DNA of 64,000 nt from assembly GCA_050084985.1 (NCBI GenBank), contig JBITNC010000002.1:24862001-24926000 (forward strand). The letters are read 5' to 3'. A model generated the notes under the pieces. It was not told the DNA's origin. It made no database searches and worked only from the letters and a program-made list of their open reading frames with translations. How positions within the stretch are numbered: the stretch's first letter is position 1; each line of letters opens with the position of its first letter. Source of the DNA: Nageia nagi (taxonomy: Eukaryota; Pinophyta). A program made the translations under genes and the position numbers. Positions 10,928 to 21,770 of the stretch are shown piece by piece.

Positions 10928-11527
10928 AATTTGCACATATAGGAGCCTAGAAAGGGGAAATGGAGGTTGAGGGACCTCCTAATCATCATGTTAACCCTTA
11001 AAGGCATTGGATACCTTACATTGAGCCTTGGAGAGGTGGGAAATCTTATGTTGGACCTTAAGGAGGCTAGAAACCCCACATTGAGCTTTAGAGATGATGG
11101 TCACTCAATGTTGGACATGAGGGATATTATATTACCCAAATGGAGCATTATGGAGCTAAAGAGTGGGACATTGAGTCTAAAGGAGCTCTAGTTCCCCACA
11201 TTAGATTCACAAGAGCAACTACACCTCATGTGGGAGGATGAATAATATTTGCATATGATGAGGAGCATGAAGGGGTTTGAGCATTCCATGTTTGGTTGGG
11301 AGGAACTTGAGCACCTAACAACTAGGTTAGGAAAGTGTTGGCTCCCCATATTGGACTTGAAAGGGTTTGTGAGCCTAATGTTGGACCAGATAGTAGCTTG
11401 CTGCCACATGTTAAGGGATAAAGGAGCTCTAGACATCACATGGATTAATGGGAGAGCTTGAGATTCTACATTGAGATTGGGGGAGGCTTGGTCTCATCTA
11501 TTGAGGAAGAGTTTATTTGTTTTAACT
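10928..11527 (+). repeat. Strictly 30-bp-periodic array (10 codons per unit), about 20 units
   Basis: Units start at 10928 and every 30 bases to 11498 with no insertion or deletion that I could find. Examples are acattgagctttagagatga (11078), acattgagtctaaaggagct (11168), atgttggaccagatagtagc (11378) and acattgagattgggggaggc (11468). Base identity between units is modest, yet the phase is kept. In one frame each unit gives a decapeptide like N-P-T-L-S-L-K-E-x-x or S-L-M-L-D-L-K-G-x-x. About three stops interrupt it (for example at 11189). Related units occur in both LTRs of this element. Confidence 0.85.
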
Positions 11528-11830
11528 CACCCATGATTTACTTAAGATTTTTGCAAGTACATCCTTATAGAGGTACGCATACATCTTTTTATGTGTTGAG
11601 GAAAATCACGTAACAGCTAATGGGGAGTGAAAGTTGTAGAAAACTAGAGTTTTTGCATGCTACATTGATGCATGGCTATGATATTTCAATAATCTACATC
11701 ATACTATCACCATGGGTAGGAGGTATTGACATAGCATTACACCATGGCATACCACGACTATTAGGATTGAAGGATTCTTGGAAGATAATATGTTGCAGTC
11801 TTCCATTATTGCTTAAGGATAAGCAATTCA

Positions 11831-11849
11831 AGAGAGAGAGAAGGCTTTA
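11831..11849 (+). other. Polypurine tract before the 3' LTR
   Basis: agagagagagaagg directly precedes the LTR start at 11850, the expected place for plus-strand priming. Confidence 0.6.
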
Positions 11850-13089
11850 TGATCTACCCTTTGTATTATTTTAATTAATTATGAAATCCAATAGATTTCC
11901 CTTTGTAATATATTTTATTATTGCATTGTACTTTCAAGTTTTAGCTTGGGATAGAAGACTTAATGGGTCAATGGACCTCACTATGAGCCCTAAGTAGGAT
12001 GTCTCTCTCCCAAGCATAGAATAGATGTTTTATTATACTTGAATATAATGATATTTATTACAGGAATCCCAAGGTCAATTTTACACTTAGATGAATAGGT
12101 GAGCACTTGTATGCATGCATCAACCTTGGGGAGACTCCTAGACCCCCATGTTGGCCCATTAAGATACCTAAATCCCATGCATGGATCCTAGACCCACATT
12201 GGGCATGTGTGGTACTACTATACCCCCACATTGGTGTTTATGGAACATTGAGCCCCCATGTTGGCATGCTTGACCCCTAGGAATCCATGTTGGGCATTCT
12301 AGTCCCCTACGAGGCTACCATTAATATTAAGAAGTTGGGTGATGACTCCTAGGTGAGATCCAAACATAGTTGAGTGTATAAAGAGGAATTGGAACCTCGT
12401 TATTATATATATCTTATTATACTATTATCTCTTGATACCATCCTATGAAAATAAGTATTACTAGCACTAAGCAATCCCCTAAGTGCAGCATCTAGGAGGG
12501 CTATCAAGCTAAAGATTCATGTAACCTATAACATTGGTGTAGCATCCTTTCTCATCTAGTGGTATTCCAAGGTTGCACTTCTACCTTCATTGGTTACCAA
12601 GATCATAGGAGGGATCCTTCAGTGGAGAGGATTGGGGTTTCAAGGAAGCAATATTGTCCCATGGCTCTACCATTCATCCAACAGTGAGAGACATTCAATT
12701 GTGCACTAATTAGCTCATTGAAGATCAGCATCCAACTTTGGGAGCTTGGTATTGTATCACTTATCATTTCCTATCATATATATAGTTGTTGGGTATTCAA
12801 ATCTCATGTTGTATTGTTCTTATGTACATTATTACAACATTATGGTATATTTATTCAATTATACATATATGAGCTAGACATTGGTATTATGAGGGTTTGC
12901 ACATTGATATCAATTTATCTTGGCTAGACGTTGGCATCTTTGTGTTGTGTATGCTTGTAGTGGATGTCCTATCTCAAGAATTGGAAATATTGTGTTATGA
13001 ATGGTTAATGTTGATACCCTAGACCAAATGTTAGGGTTTTTTAATCAAATTTGATGATTTGCACTTGAGTTGTGTTTGGGATCCTTACA
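11850..13089 (+). mobile_element. 3' LTR of the 6360-13089 element
   Basis: It begins TGATCTACCC and ends ATCCTTACA. It aligns with the 5' LTR, including the TATA box (12377-12383) and the diverged 30-bp repeats (about 12120-12350). Divergence between the two LTRs is considerable, so the insertion is old. Confidence 0.85.
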
Positions 13090-13686
13090 CATAATTACTA
13101 AGAAAATTCCATGAGCTATGAGTAGTTTCTAGACCATAAGCTATTTATTTTTGTCCAATACCCAACATTTTAAAATGATAAAGATCATTCTAACATATTT
13201 TTATTTGAAAAATAATATGTCAATATTTAATAATACTAGAAGGTTGATTCAAAGTACTTGGGATAGTGAAAAGTGAAAATAGAACCCAAGATTTACAAAT
13301 ATGATCATAAAAAGCTCAGAAACAATCATAATAAGAAGAATAAGATATGTATATAACTAAAAATATATCAATTCAAATGTTTATCAAGGGAATTAATTAT
13401 ATTGAAAAATTTAGGAAAAGGTTAAATGCATAAAAAAATTATATATCTATGACTCACAAAGGCAAGCATGATCATAATTCAATGATAGACTTAAAACTAG
13501 AATTGGCCAAAAGATACAATATGATTGAAGATCAGAAATTATTAAATATAACTGACCAAGTTACAAATGAATGCTTCATCATAGATTACAATCAAGAAAA
13601 TGGAATCTTCAATAAGAGAAAGATTCTTATCTTAAAAGCATTATAAAGAGAAGGGGACAGAAAGGCAAAAAAAAAATTTCACCATT
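13090..13686. other. AT-rich spacer with one unrecognised open stretch
   Basis: A 65-codon plus-strand frame (13449-13646, hydrophilic, rich in K, N, I and D) has no domain I recognise and no clear upstream signals. I would not call it a gene. Confidence 0.5.
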
Positions 13687-14858
13687 TGTAAAAGATCTAA
13701 TGCAATTTCTCATAAAAATAAGCAAATTACTTCAAACCAACACCCATTTTTGGCCTATAAGGGCATTAACAAGTATTCAACACCTTAATATACAAACATT
13801 AGGGTTAAAGCTCAAGATACAAGTAAACACAACCTCATAATGCCAACATTTGGCTACAACATACATGAAAGAGTAAATATATCATAATGTTGCATACATA
13901 GACAAGTGCATAATACAATATGAAATCTAAGTGCCCAAGGATTGTATTGAAGATAAATAATGATCAATGATACAATACTAGGCCCCAAGGGCTAGACATT
14001 GACCTCCAAGAAGCCAACTAGGGCATAATGTGTGTCTCTCACTAGTGAAGAAACGGATGATGGATAGTATAGTCTTTCTCCCTCAGAATCTAAATGCTCT
14101 CCACCAAAGGAGCCCTTCTAAAACCCTAGTGACCAATTGAATGGTAGAATCTCAACCTTGAAATACCATTGGATGGGCTAGGGTGCAACACCAAATTTGT
14201 AGATTAACAAGATCCCTCATCCTACTAACCCTCCTAGATGTTGCACCTAAGGATCTTGCTTAGCATTGCACTAAGAATTCTTTCCATTAAATGGTATGAG
14301 TAATATTATCAAATTAGTATATCCAACAATGATGCTCCAATGCCTAATATAGCTCAATATTGGATTTAGAACATCACCTCAAAATCATCTATACCTGGCC
14401 TACCCAATGTTATCCTCCTAAGGACTCTCAAATGCCTCAAAAATCTCATAAATGTCCATGTGTGGGGTATGGAGCCTCCCTAAGGTGTGACGTGTGCCTC
14501 CTAGGATGATGAGATGCCTTCAAGTCCAATGTTGGGGTCCTAGAATCCCCCCCATATCATGCGTTGGGTTCCTAGGAGTCATACATGCACCTAGATCCTA
14601 TTTACATATCCATAAAAGACCTTAGGATTCCCATAATCAATTCTTGAGATATCCAATTACATAAAATAATATTAAATCATGCTAGCCTACATTTGGGAGG
14701 AAGACATCCCACTTGGGGCTCACAATGGGGTCCAATGGACCTTTATAATTTTTATCCCAAGTACTAACAACTAATGTATAAATAAAAAATTAAATATTTA
14801 CAAAGGGGAATCAATGGGATTCCATAATTAATTATATTTTGCAAAAGGGGATGTCACA
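13687..14858 (-). mobile_element. Solo LTR (minus), same broad family as the 6360-13089 LTRs
   Basis: Read on minus it starts TGTGACATCCCC. It then follows the 6360 LTR: TGTAAATATTTAAT-like, GGTCCATTGGACCCC, GAGCCCCAAGTGGGATGTC, diverged 30-bp units with CCCCAACATTGGA, GCAACATCTAGGAGGG, and an end GATCTTTTACA. The flanking bases ccatt (13682-13686) and tcatt (14859-14863) match at four of five positions, supporting a target duplication and therefore a solo LTR. Confidence 0.75.
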
Positions 14859-15227
14859 TCATTTTACCTATTTGCTAGCCAAAGGTATTACCTAGAGAGC
14901 CCTTGTGTTTCATTTCTTTTCCACCTTCCTATGTATCATTTCATGGAGACTTACCTTATGTTCATTATTTTTTAGAAGACATTTAGGCATTGCATGGCCA
15001 TTGCAACCATGTCATGACACCACAACCAGATTGTTACTTAGGTTGTTGTAGGATTTTATTCATAGATTTATTACTAGTTTAACTAGTGATTTTTTTCTTC
15101 ATATCTTATTATATTATTTTTAAATAGAAATAGGTTCTTTTAATTTTGATATATATTATGTGACAATGATCTAGTCTTATTGAATATGAAATTATAATGC
15201 AATGGAATCTTATTTGGTTTATATATA
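14859..15227. other. Spacer, nothing recognised
   Basis: AT-rich DNA with no domain, LTR end or RNA gene that I can identify. Confidence 0.5.
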
Positions 15228-15640
15228 TGTTATTCTTGAATGAATGTTTGAGAAGTAATAGAATGATGGTTTAAAGTGGATGTACTCCCAAGAGATGAAG
15301 GAACCACTATACATGATGTCTTATTTTTGTGTGATTGATTATTACTTTGCTAGAAGCATGAATGTTATATTTGTTGGAGAAGCTTCAAGGTGATCTTGGT
15401 TTATAGAATCCTTCAATTCCATCAAGATTACCATGCTTGATCAAGGTACATAATGAGATGAGTACCTCTCTATTTATAAGAAGAAACCCACCTTTTAACC
15501 TTCCTTTTATCCAGGATAAGGTGAAAGGTGTTTCTATATTTATTCTCTTAATGATTTAAGGTATCTAAAGATACTTTAAGTATTAAGTGAATTTACATTA
15601 AAGATAAATATTACACAATATTACATTACAATTTCCAACA
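15228..15640. mobile_element. Copia LTR fragments in opposed orientation
   Basis: The right part (about 15430-15640) reads like the plus-strand view of the copia LTR at 16608: ctctctatttataagaagaaa, ttttatcca, gatacttta-agtattaagtga and the end atttccaaca. The left part (15277-15310, gtggatgtactcccaag...gaaggaacc) matches the reverse complement of that LTR's tccaactaggagtacatccac block. Two halves in opposite orientation point to two LTR insertions or an inversion. Edges are approximate. Confidence 0.5.
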
Positions 15641-16436
15641 CATATCATTACCTATTGTAGCCTCACATTATTTGAATGTTATATTAGTGTATTCCTCTTG
15701 AATTTTGAGCATCTGTTATTACATTATTTGGATGAGATATGTTGAATGTTTATTTTGTTTTATTCTTTCATCTATAAGAATCTATTACCCAATGGAACTA
15801 GGCACTCATATTTGTTTGATTGAATAAGTGAGCTCATGGTAGTTGATTAATCTCTTAATATTACAAATTTCTATTATATTACCTATTAGTTGGTCTTTAG
15901 AGTTTAAATCTCAAGAAATACATAAAAGGGTTACATTATTGGCTCATTATTGAAGTACCTTAGATTTTGAATTTGAGAACTATATAAAAAGGAGGTCATT
16001 ATTGGGTGATCTCATACATTTGTTGACACTAGGAAGGATTAATAATTGTGGAACTAGTTTCAACCTCACATTTGAAGGGGCGTTAATTCTTATCATAACA
16101 TTAGGTACTAGCTAAAAGGAAAAAATTATAAATCTCATTCATTGTTTGTTTACAACATCACTTGATTCTAGTACTCAAGAATCTTTTGGAATAAATATTC
16201 ATCCTTAATTGAGTTTCCATAAGAGCTCTCCTCACTATCATTCAAACTTGATCATATTTTCATGTTTAAAATAATCCCATACACACACACATCAAAAGAA
16301 GTAGAATTTTGAGAATAAAAATGTACCTTGTTTCTTTGGGTTGTAAAGGGATTAGCTATATGTTTCTTCTTACCAAGCTATTAGTATAAGAATAATCATC
16401 ATAAATAATCATATTAATGATGGGATTTAAATTATT
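15641..16436. other. Spacer, nothing firmly recognised
   Basis: AT-rich. If the minus-strand gag at 16437 once continued into protease and RT, that part should lie here, but I see no such motifs, so the host element is truncated. Confidence 0.4.
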
Positions 16437-16607
16437 TTATTCATTTATTGTTGTTACATTTGAAACTTCACCATCAATATATTCTATCATGCCACTTTCT
16501 AATAATTCATTCAACTTTTTCTTCATATCTAAGCATGCATTGGTATAATGTTCTTTGTCTTGATGGTAGCTATAATATGCTTGAGATTTATAGCTATGGG
16601 GATTTTT
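16437..16607 (-). pseudogene. gag: Gypsy (Tat-like) gag C-terminus with zinc-knuckle-like motif, 3' piece of a split gene
   Basis: The minus strand reads NPHSYKSQAYYSYHQDKEHY, then TNACLDMKKKLNELLESGMI. This is the plant gypsy gag tail C-x2-H-x6-H-T--C--L+--IE-LI--G, with the first Cys changed to Tyr. It is separated from its upstream part by the copia at 16608-25359. Joining the flanks (16607 and 25360) keeps the sequence going from an acidic lysine-rich stretch (KRKYKDDEE) into NPHSYKSQ, as expected for a single gag split by insertion. Confidence 0.75.
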
Positions 16608-17097
16608 TGAAGGAACTAACACTAACAAAATAATTCCTAAACAAAAAATATCACATGAAATCTCACAATTACATCTAACAAACTCACAAAGAAATCTCAC
16701 AACACAAAATGTAAGTTGTTCCTCCAACTAGGAGTACATCCACTAACTAGATCTTTATTCTTAAGAAATATGAACTCTTACAATCCTTCTAATCTCATCT
16801 CCTACACTTCTATCCTATAGCATAATTTTAGTCCACAATTAGCATGTGATAAAAAAGAGGGATCCTTCTATTTATAGGCTAAAATCCCTCTTTGGATCAC
16901 CCTTTTATCCAATGTACAAAAGCATGACATGCACATCCTTTTACCCAAGGGGCAAGCTCATGATATGGAGTGTAAGACAAGTTACATTATCATATTCACT
17001 TAAATACTTAAGGTATCAAATGATACCCTTAAGTATGAGTGAACTTACATAGAATATTAATACAAACCTTTACAATAATGCATTATGCATTCCAACA
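16608..17097 (-). mobile_element. 3' LTR of copia 16608-25359
   Basis: The minus strand begins TGTTGGAATGC and ends GTTCCTTCA. A TATA box (TATAAATAG on minus) lies at 16868-16876. Length equals that of the 5' LTR, 490 bp. Confidence 0.95.
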
Positions 17098-17108
17098 CTC
17101 CCCCTAAA
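17098..17108 (-). other. Polypurine tract of copia 16608-25359
   Basis: The minus strand reads TTTAGGGGGAG immediately before the LTR start TGTTGG. Confidence 0.9.
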
Positions 17109-17805
17109 CGCAATATTGGGATAGAGAGAATAAGAGAGAAAGTAAGAGAGTTCTCCTCCAAATAGATACAATGGAGATGAGAAAGTTTTACATGTTTGTG
17201 AAGTAAAAAAGATATAGTTTGAGACTCACTAATTTGTAAAATGCAATCATTAACCATAATCAATTTTAATGTACATGAAGTAGTCATCCAATTGGAAGTC
17301 ATGAAGAATCTACAAGAGCCTGCATACCTAAGGTAAGTAACATGCAATCTCAAAGGAACTTGCAAGTCGTAAGCAAATCAAATAACAAGATCAGTTATAT
17401 GCAACATATTCATCTTCAACAAAGATAGATGAATCACACAAATACCATCATGAACTTATCAATGATGCACTATAAGTCATCATGAAAATGCCATGCGAAA
17501 AACTCATAGTCACCTTTTGTATATAAAACATATGTTGATTGTCATTACAAAATAGAGCTTGCACATAAGATTTTTTCACATATGGATAACTAAATAGTTC
17601 CAAAATGCATATAAGTGTTCCTCTCATATGGATAACTAAATAGTGCTAGATTGGCCAATCTTTTTACTTTTAAAAAATTTTATACAACAAGTTCCTCATG
17701 CAGAGTGAACTTACTATGAAGGTGTACAACAAAATCAACACCATACAATAGAAAATCCTCCTAGGGGTGAAGTTGTCATCACAAACATGAATTCAACATA
17801 CGAAT

Positions 17806-18640
17806 TCAAACTTCACTCCCCTTTAAGGGCAACTTCACCATCCTAATAGCATCCTTAAGCTTACAAAATTGAGCTTCTGGGAGGGGTTTGGTGAACAAAT
17901 CAATAGAGTTTAAGGTGGATGGAAAATAATCTATGTGTATGATGCCATCAAGAACTTTCTCCCTGATAAAATAGGCATGGATTTTCATATGTTTTATTCT
18001 TTGATGGAACACAAGATTCTTAACCAAAGAAATAGTCAATTAATTATCTAAAAAAATCAAAGATGAGTCACCTTTCTCATACCTAATTTCTTTTAGAAGA
18101 TGCCTTAGGCAAATGGCTTTCTAGACTATAATAGACATGGCATGGTATTTAGCTTCTATGGTGGAAAGAGAAATAGTAGATTGCTTCTTGAAATCCTAAG
18201 AGATAACACCTGAACCAATGCTAAACACATAGGCAAAGGTTGATTTCCTATCATATCTATCTCTCCCATAGTCAAAATCTGAGAATATAAAGAGAACAAA
18301 TGAGAGAAACTTAGAATACTTGAGAGAAAAATCCTTAATCCTTATAACATACTTTAAAATTTTCTTAACAGTATTAAGGTGCTCAACATATGGTTTCTAC
18401 ATGAATTGAGCCATCAAATTCATTGCAAAGGTAATATATGGTTTGGATATAGTTAAATAGAAAAGATTACTAATTAATTTCTTGTAAGCTGTAGCATCAA
18501 CTAACTGAGAGTTGGAGCTCAGAGAAATAGTGATTCCAAGAGAGATTAGGATTGCAACATATCTACACTCCTCCTTTCCAAACTTCTATAAGATATCTAA
18601 TATATACTTTGATTGAGGTAAGTACAACCCTTGTATTAAC
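17806..18640 (-). pseudogene. pol: Copia RNase H
   Basis: On minus the domain runs from about 18640 to 17806. It includes NLFYLTISKPYITFAMN, KPYVEHLNTVKKILKY, a DFDYGRDRYDRKSTFAYVF-like region (canonical D-DWAG---DRRSTSGY-F), STIEAKYHAMS (the conserved S-EAEY-A) and VKNLVFHQRIKHMKIHAYFI (canonical NP-FH-RTKHI-I--HFIR). It ends IDLFTKPLPEAQFCKL. Several stops interrupt it (for example at 18040). In a live element this enzyme removes the RNA template strand. Confidence 0.9.
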
Positions 18641-19320
18641 ACACTTGCATTTCAAGATAGTAGTGTAAGAGACTAAGATCAGTCATTTCAAATTTTGTCT
18701 TAAGTTTGTATATGCACTCTTGAATGATTTCATCATTATTCCTTGTTATCAAATGATCATCCACATAAAGGAGAATCAATACCATGTCTTTCCCTTGATT
18801 GAGCACATATAGGTCAAAGTCAAAAAAATATTTGAAGAAACTAATGTCTACAACTTGAAATCTTCTTATACCAAGCTTGAGGTGCCTGCTTAAGTCCATG
18901 CAATGATTTATTTAGCTTGCACACAAAGGACTCTTTACCTTCCATGATAAACCCTTCTGGTTGATTCTTGAATATTTCCACATCTAAGTCACCATTGATA
19001 AATGCACTCTTGACATCAAGTTGAAAAAATTTCTATCCTTGAGCTATAGAAAGAGCAAGTATAATCTTGATAGAAGGTATTTTTTCCATGGAAGAAAAGG
19101 TTCCCTCATAATCTACACCATATTTCCGAGAAAAACCTTTGGCTAATAACCTTGCCTTATATTTCTTAATATCTTTAACTAAATTGTATTTGACCTTATA
19201 GATCCACTTATTATTAATCATATTATTTTCATTAGGATAAGAAACTAAGTTTGAAGTTTTATTTTTCATAAGCATCTTATACTTCACTTTCATGGCTTCC
19301 ATCTAGCACTTATGCTTAGA
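18640..19320 (-). pseudogene. pol: Copia reverse transcriptase
   Basis: The frame opens with NNKWIYKVKYNLVKDI and ARLLAKGFSRKYGVDYEGTF (canonical KARLVAKGF-Q--GIDY-ETF). It continues with ALSIAQG-KFFQLDVKSAFI, a GFIMEGKESFVCKLNKSLHG-like stretch and GLKQAPQAWY. ILLYVDDHLI near 18755 keeps the catalytic YVDD. Stops and one frame change near 18870-18900 break it into pieces (19033-19302 and 18636-18899 are the longest open parts). Confidence 0.92.
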
Positions 19321-19455
19321 AGCTTCTTTAAAGTTTGAAAGCTCATGCTTATTGTCAATCTTAGTAAATAAAGATTTATTCAAGGTCATGCTCCTTGTTA
19401 CCCTTTAAGTTGGAGAGTTTTGTTCCTGAGGTGACTTGTCTACATCAATATATAA

Positions 19456-20469
19456 CTAGCTAGGTGCAACTGAAGAATCTTTTGGATCATCAATATCCTC
19501 ATTAGAAGTAGATTCATTATGAAGTTCATTGAACTTTACATTCCTTGAAATGAACACTGCTTCATAGGATGAAGTGTAGAGCCTGTAGCCTCTATGTTGA
19601 CTATCATAACCCATAAAGATACATTTTTTAGCTCTTTTATCCAACTTCTTTCTTTTCTTAGAAATAATGTAGGAGAATGCTTCATAACCAAACACCCTAA
19701 GGTGTGAAATGTTAGGTTTTCTTCTTGATCATGCTTCAAAAGGAGTTTTACTTTGAATGACATTTGTAGAACACCTATTCAAGGTGTAAACAATAATGGT
19801 CATAGCTTCACCCCATAAAAATTTAGGAAGATTACCTAACATACATTTATCTATCTCCATAATTATTCTATTTTTCCTTTCACCAACACCATTCTATTAA
19901 AGAGTGTATGGAATTGTAAACTACCTCTTGATTCCATACTTACCATAATAGTCATTGAACTCATTATTGTTATATTATCCCCCATTATCTGATATCAACA
20001 TCTTAATTTTAAGGTTAGTTTGATTCTCAACAAACTCCTTAAAAACCTTAAAAATTTCAAAGGTTTGATCCTTGTGCTCAAGTAGATACCCAAAGGTCAT
20101 CCTACTAAATTCATCAATGAAGGTCAAGATGTAATATGCTCCTCTAAGTGATTTAGTCTAAAATGAACCCATCAAATCTGAATGCACAAGTTGAAGAGGT
20201 TAAGATGCTCTTATTGCCTTATCTTTTTCAAATTTTTATCTATGCATCTTGCTAAGAATACACTTCTCACATAGACCAACCAAAGGAGAAATTGAAGGCA
20301 AACCTTTCATAAGTTCTTGGTCTTTCATAACTTGAATACTCTTATGGTTAAGGTTCCTTAAACAATGGTGCAAAATATTTCCTTTAGAATACACATTAGA
20401 ATCAATACACATATTTGATAGAACTTGATCCATAATGTAGAGGTTATATTTCATAGATCCTTTAACCAA
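19456..20469 (-). pseudogene. pol: Copia integrase with GAG-pre-integrase region
   Basis: From 20469 on minus: ILHHCLRNLNHKSIQVM stands where LWH-RLGH-N is expected. Then come a C--C-like CEKCILSKMHR, HSDLMG (first catalytic Asp), ILTFIDEFSRMTFGYLL, SDNGG-YNNNEF (second Asp) and NGVGERKNRIIMEI (catalytic Glu). LRVFGYEAFSYI and KCIFMGYDSQHRGYRLY follow and end the domain near 19500. The three catalytic acids are visible, but stops lie between them and the HHCC finger is damaged. Confidence 0.9.
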
Positions 20470-20499
20470 AGTGGCAAATCCTTTCTTAATGCACCAAGA

Positions 20500-20870
20500 T
20501 TAAGAGTCAAACTCAAAAGAGTACCCTTTTCTAGCATCTTGGATCATAGAGAGAAGTTTCATCCTTAACTTAGAAACATAAAGAACATTTTCAAGAACCT
20601 TTTTGTGAATTAACACACTCTCAATTCCTTCGACTTCAAGGGTAGAGTTATCACCTATCACAACATCTTTTTCTATACTTGTGAAAGTTCTCAAACTTTT
20701 TCTTTTCAAAGCATAGGTGATTAGTACAACCAAAATCAATAATCCATTTAGATGAAAAAGAGTGAGACATGGAGTAAAGCATTGCAGCAAAAACAACATG
20801 AATATTCTCCTTTTCTTTGTAGTTCTTTACATTTCCATTACCTTTGAACTTTTTCTCTCTTTTCTTTTTA
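20500..20870 (-). pseudogene. pol: Copia aspartic protease region
   Basis: On minus, SSKWIIDFGCTNHLCF lies near 20755-20715, where copia proteases have W-[IL]-[IL]-D-S-G-[AC]-[ST]-N/D-H-[ML]. The Ser is replaced by Phe. Downstream GDNSTLEVEGIESVLI and VLENVLYVSKLRMKLLSM match the copia V-G-G-v---L-dVLYVP-L--NLLS pattern. Confidence 0.88.
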
Positions 20871-21770
20871 TGGCAATAAACTTCTTTATGACCTTGGATG
20901 CTATAATAGTTACAATTACCATCAAAATTTTCTTTAGGATAAAGAATGTTTACTTTTCCTTTTCCATCTCTTTACTTGAAGTGGTTGTTGTTGCCATTGT
21001 TCCTGCTATTATGGTTGTTGTTTCTATTGTTCCTCTTGTTATTGTAGCCATTGCCTCTTTTCTCAAAAGGATAAGACTTATTTTGATTATTTAACTTATT
21101 TTTGAAAGGAATTTTGGTTGCTCTAAGAGAAATGTTATTATTCTTAGGAGAAGAAATCAACACCTTATTATAAAGGGTTTCCTCATGCTTCAAAAGGTGT
21201 CTAGAAAGATTCTCAAGGGAGAAGGCTTATTCTTCATCATCAAACCTTATTTTCATAACCATTACAAAGTTTCCAAACTTTGAAGAAAGGCTTTGAAGAA
21301 TGATGAAGACCATAAATTTATTATTGATCCAATTGCACCCATAAGCAACAAGTTGGGTCTTTAAATCAATGATTTTGTTCAAGTAGATAGCCACATTTTC
21401 ATATTTACTTTAACAAGATTGAAGCAATTTTTGTAGAATGGTAAACCTTCTTGAAAAGTTTGAACCAAGGTAGATTTGCTTAAGCTTATCCCATGCTTCT
21501 TTTATCGAGGTTGAAGACAAAATCATCAAGAGCACATCATCTAAAACTACACAATAAATCATGAAGGTTGCCAACTCATTATTTATGTTGTAAGCCTCTA
21601 GTGCCTTCTCATCTGTAGGCAAAGCTTCACTATTTGCCTTCACTATTTACCTTCACTATTTGCCAAAGCTTCCTTACCTGCAATTCAGCTCTCATCCATG
21701 GTTCCCAAATTCCAAAGTTAGAACCATCAAGAATGTGTTTAGGTAAAAAATATTATCCTATTTGCTACAT
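20870..21770 (-). pseudogene. gag: Copia gag (UBN2-type) with asparagine-rich linker and zinc knuckle
   Basis: A minus-strand ATG at 21770 is followed by LPKHILDGSNFGIWEPWMRA (canonical F-G-NY--W---M). ELATFMIYCVVLDDVLLMIL, STSIKEAWDKLKQIYLGSN and a VMKIRFDDE-like region follow, and then an Asn/Arg-rich linker (about 21070-20985). The knuckle CNYYSIQGHKEVYCHKKKR keeps C...GH....C but has Tyr in place of the second Cys. Three copies of cttcactattt(g/a)cc at about 21628-21665 lie early in gag. The plus-strand hydrophobic frame over the linker is its shadow. Confidence 0.88.

Larger units (their letters stand above)
6360..13089 (+). mobile_element. Ty3/gypsy-type LTR retrotransposon with both LTRs, gag and protease only
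   Basis: Two diverged direct repeats of about 1240 bp flank a 4.25-kb interior. The interior reads: iMet-like primer site, gag, a nested solo LTR, aspartic protease, a 30-bp-periodic array and a purine-rich tract just before the 3' LTR. No RT, RNase H or integrase motif was found between protease and 3' LTR. The element is therefore a deletion derivative or a non-autonomous form that relied on enzymes supplied by others. The flanking five bases (taatg; cataa) do not match, so no target duplication is claimed. Confidence 0.85.

Noticed and set aside
11188-11439. 83-codon minus-strand frame with Ser/Cys-rich repeats
   Set aside because: Reverse reading of the 30-bp array; the 10-codon period creates long frames on both strands.
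6355-13094. Target-site duplication for the 6360-13089 element
   Set aside because: taatg and cataa do not match; either the edges have mutated or recombination has occurred.
16846-17052. Plus-strand frame repeated almost identically at 25108-25314 (and partly at 46640-46867)
   Set aside because: The similarity comes from the LTR itself (U3 region), not from a conserved gene.
20762-21094. 110-codon hydrophobic plus-strand frame that looks like a membrane protein
   Set aside because: It is the antisense shadow of the Asn-rich linker and zinc knuckle of copia gag.
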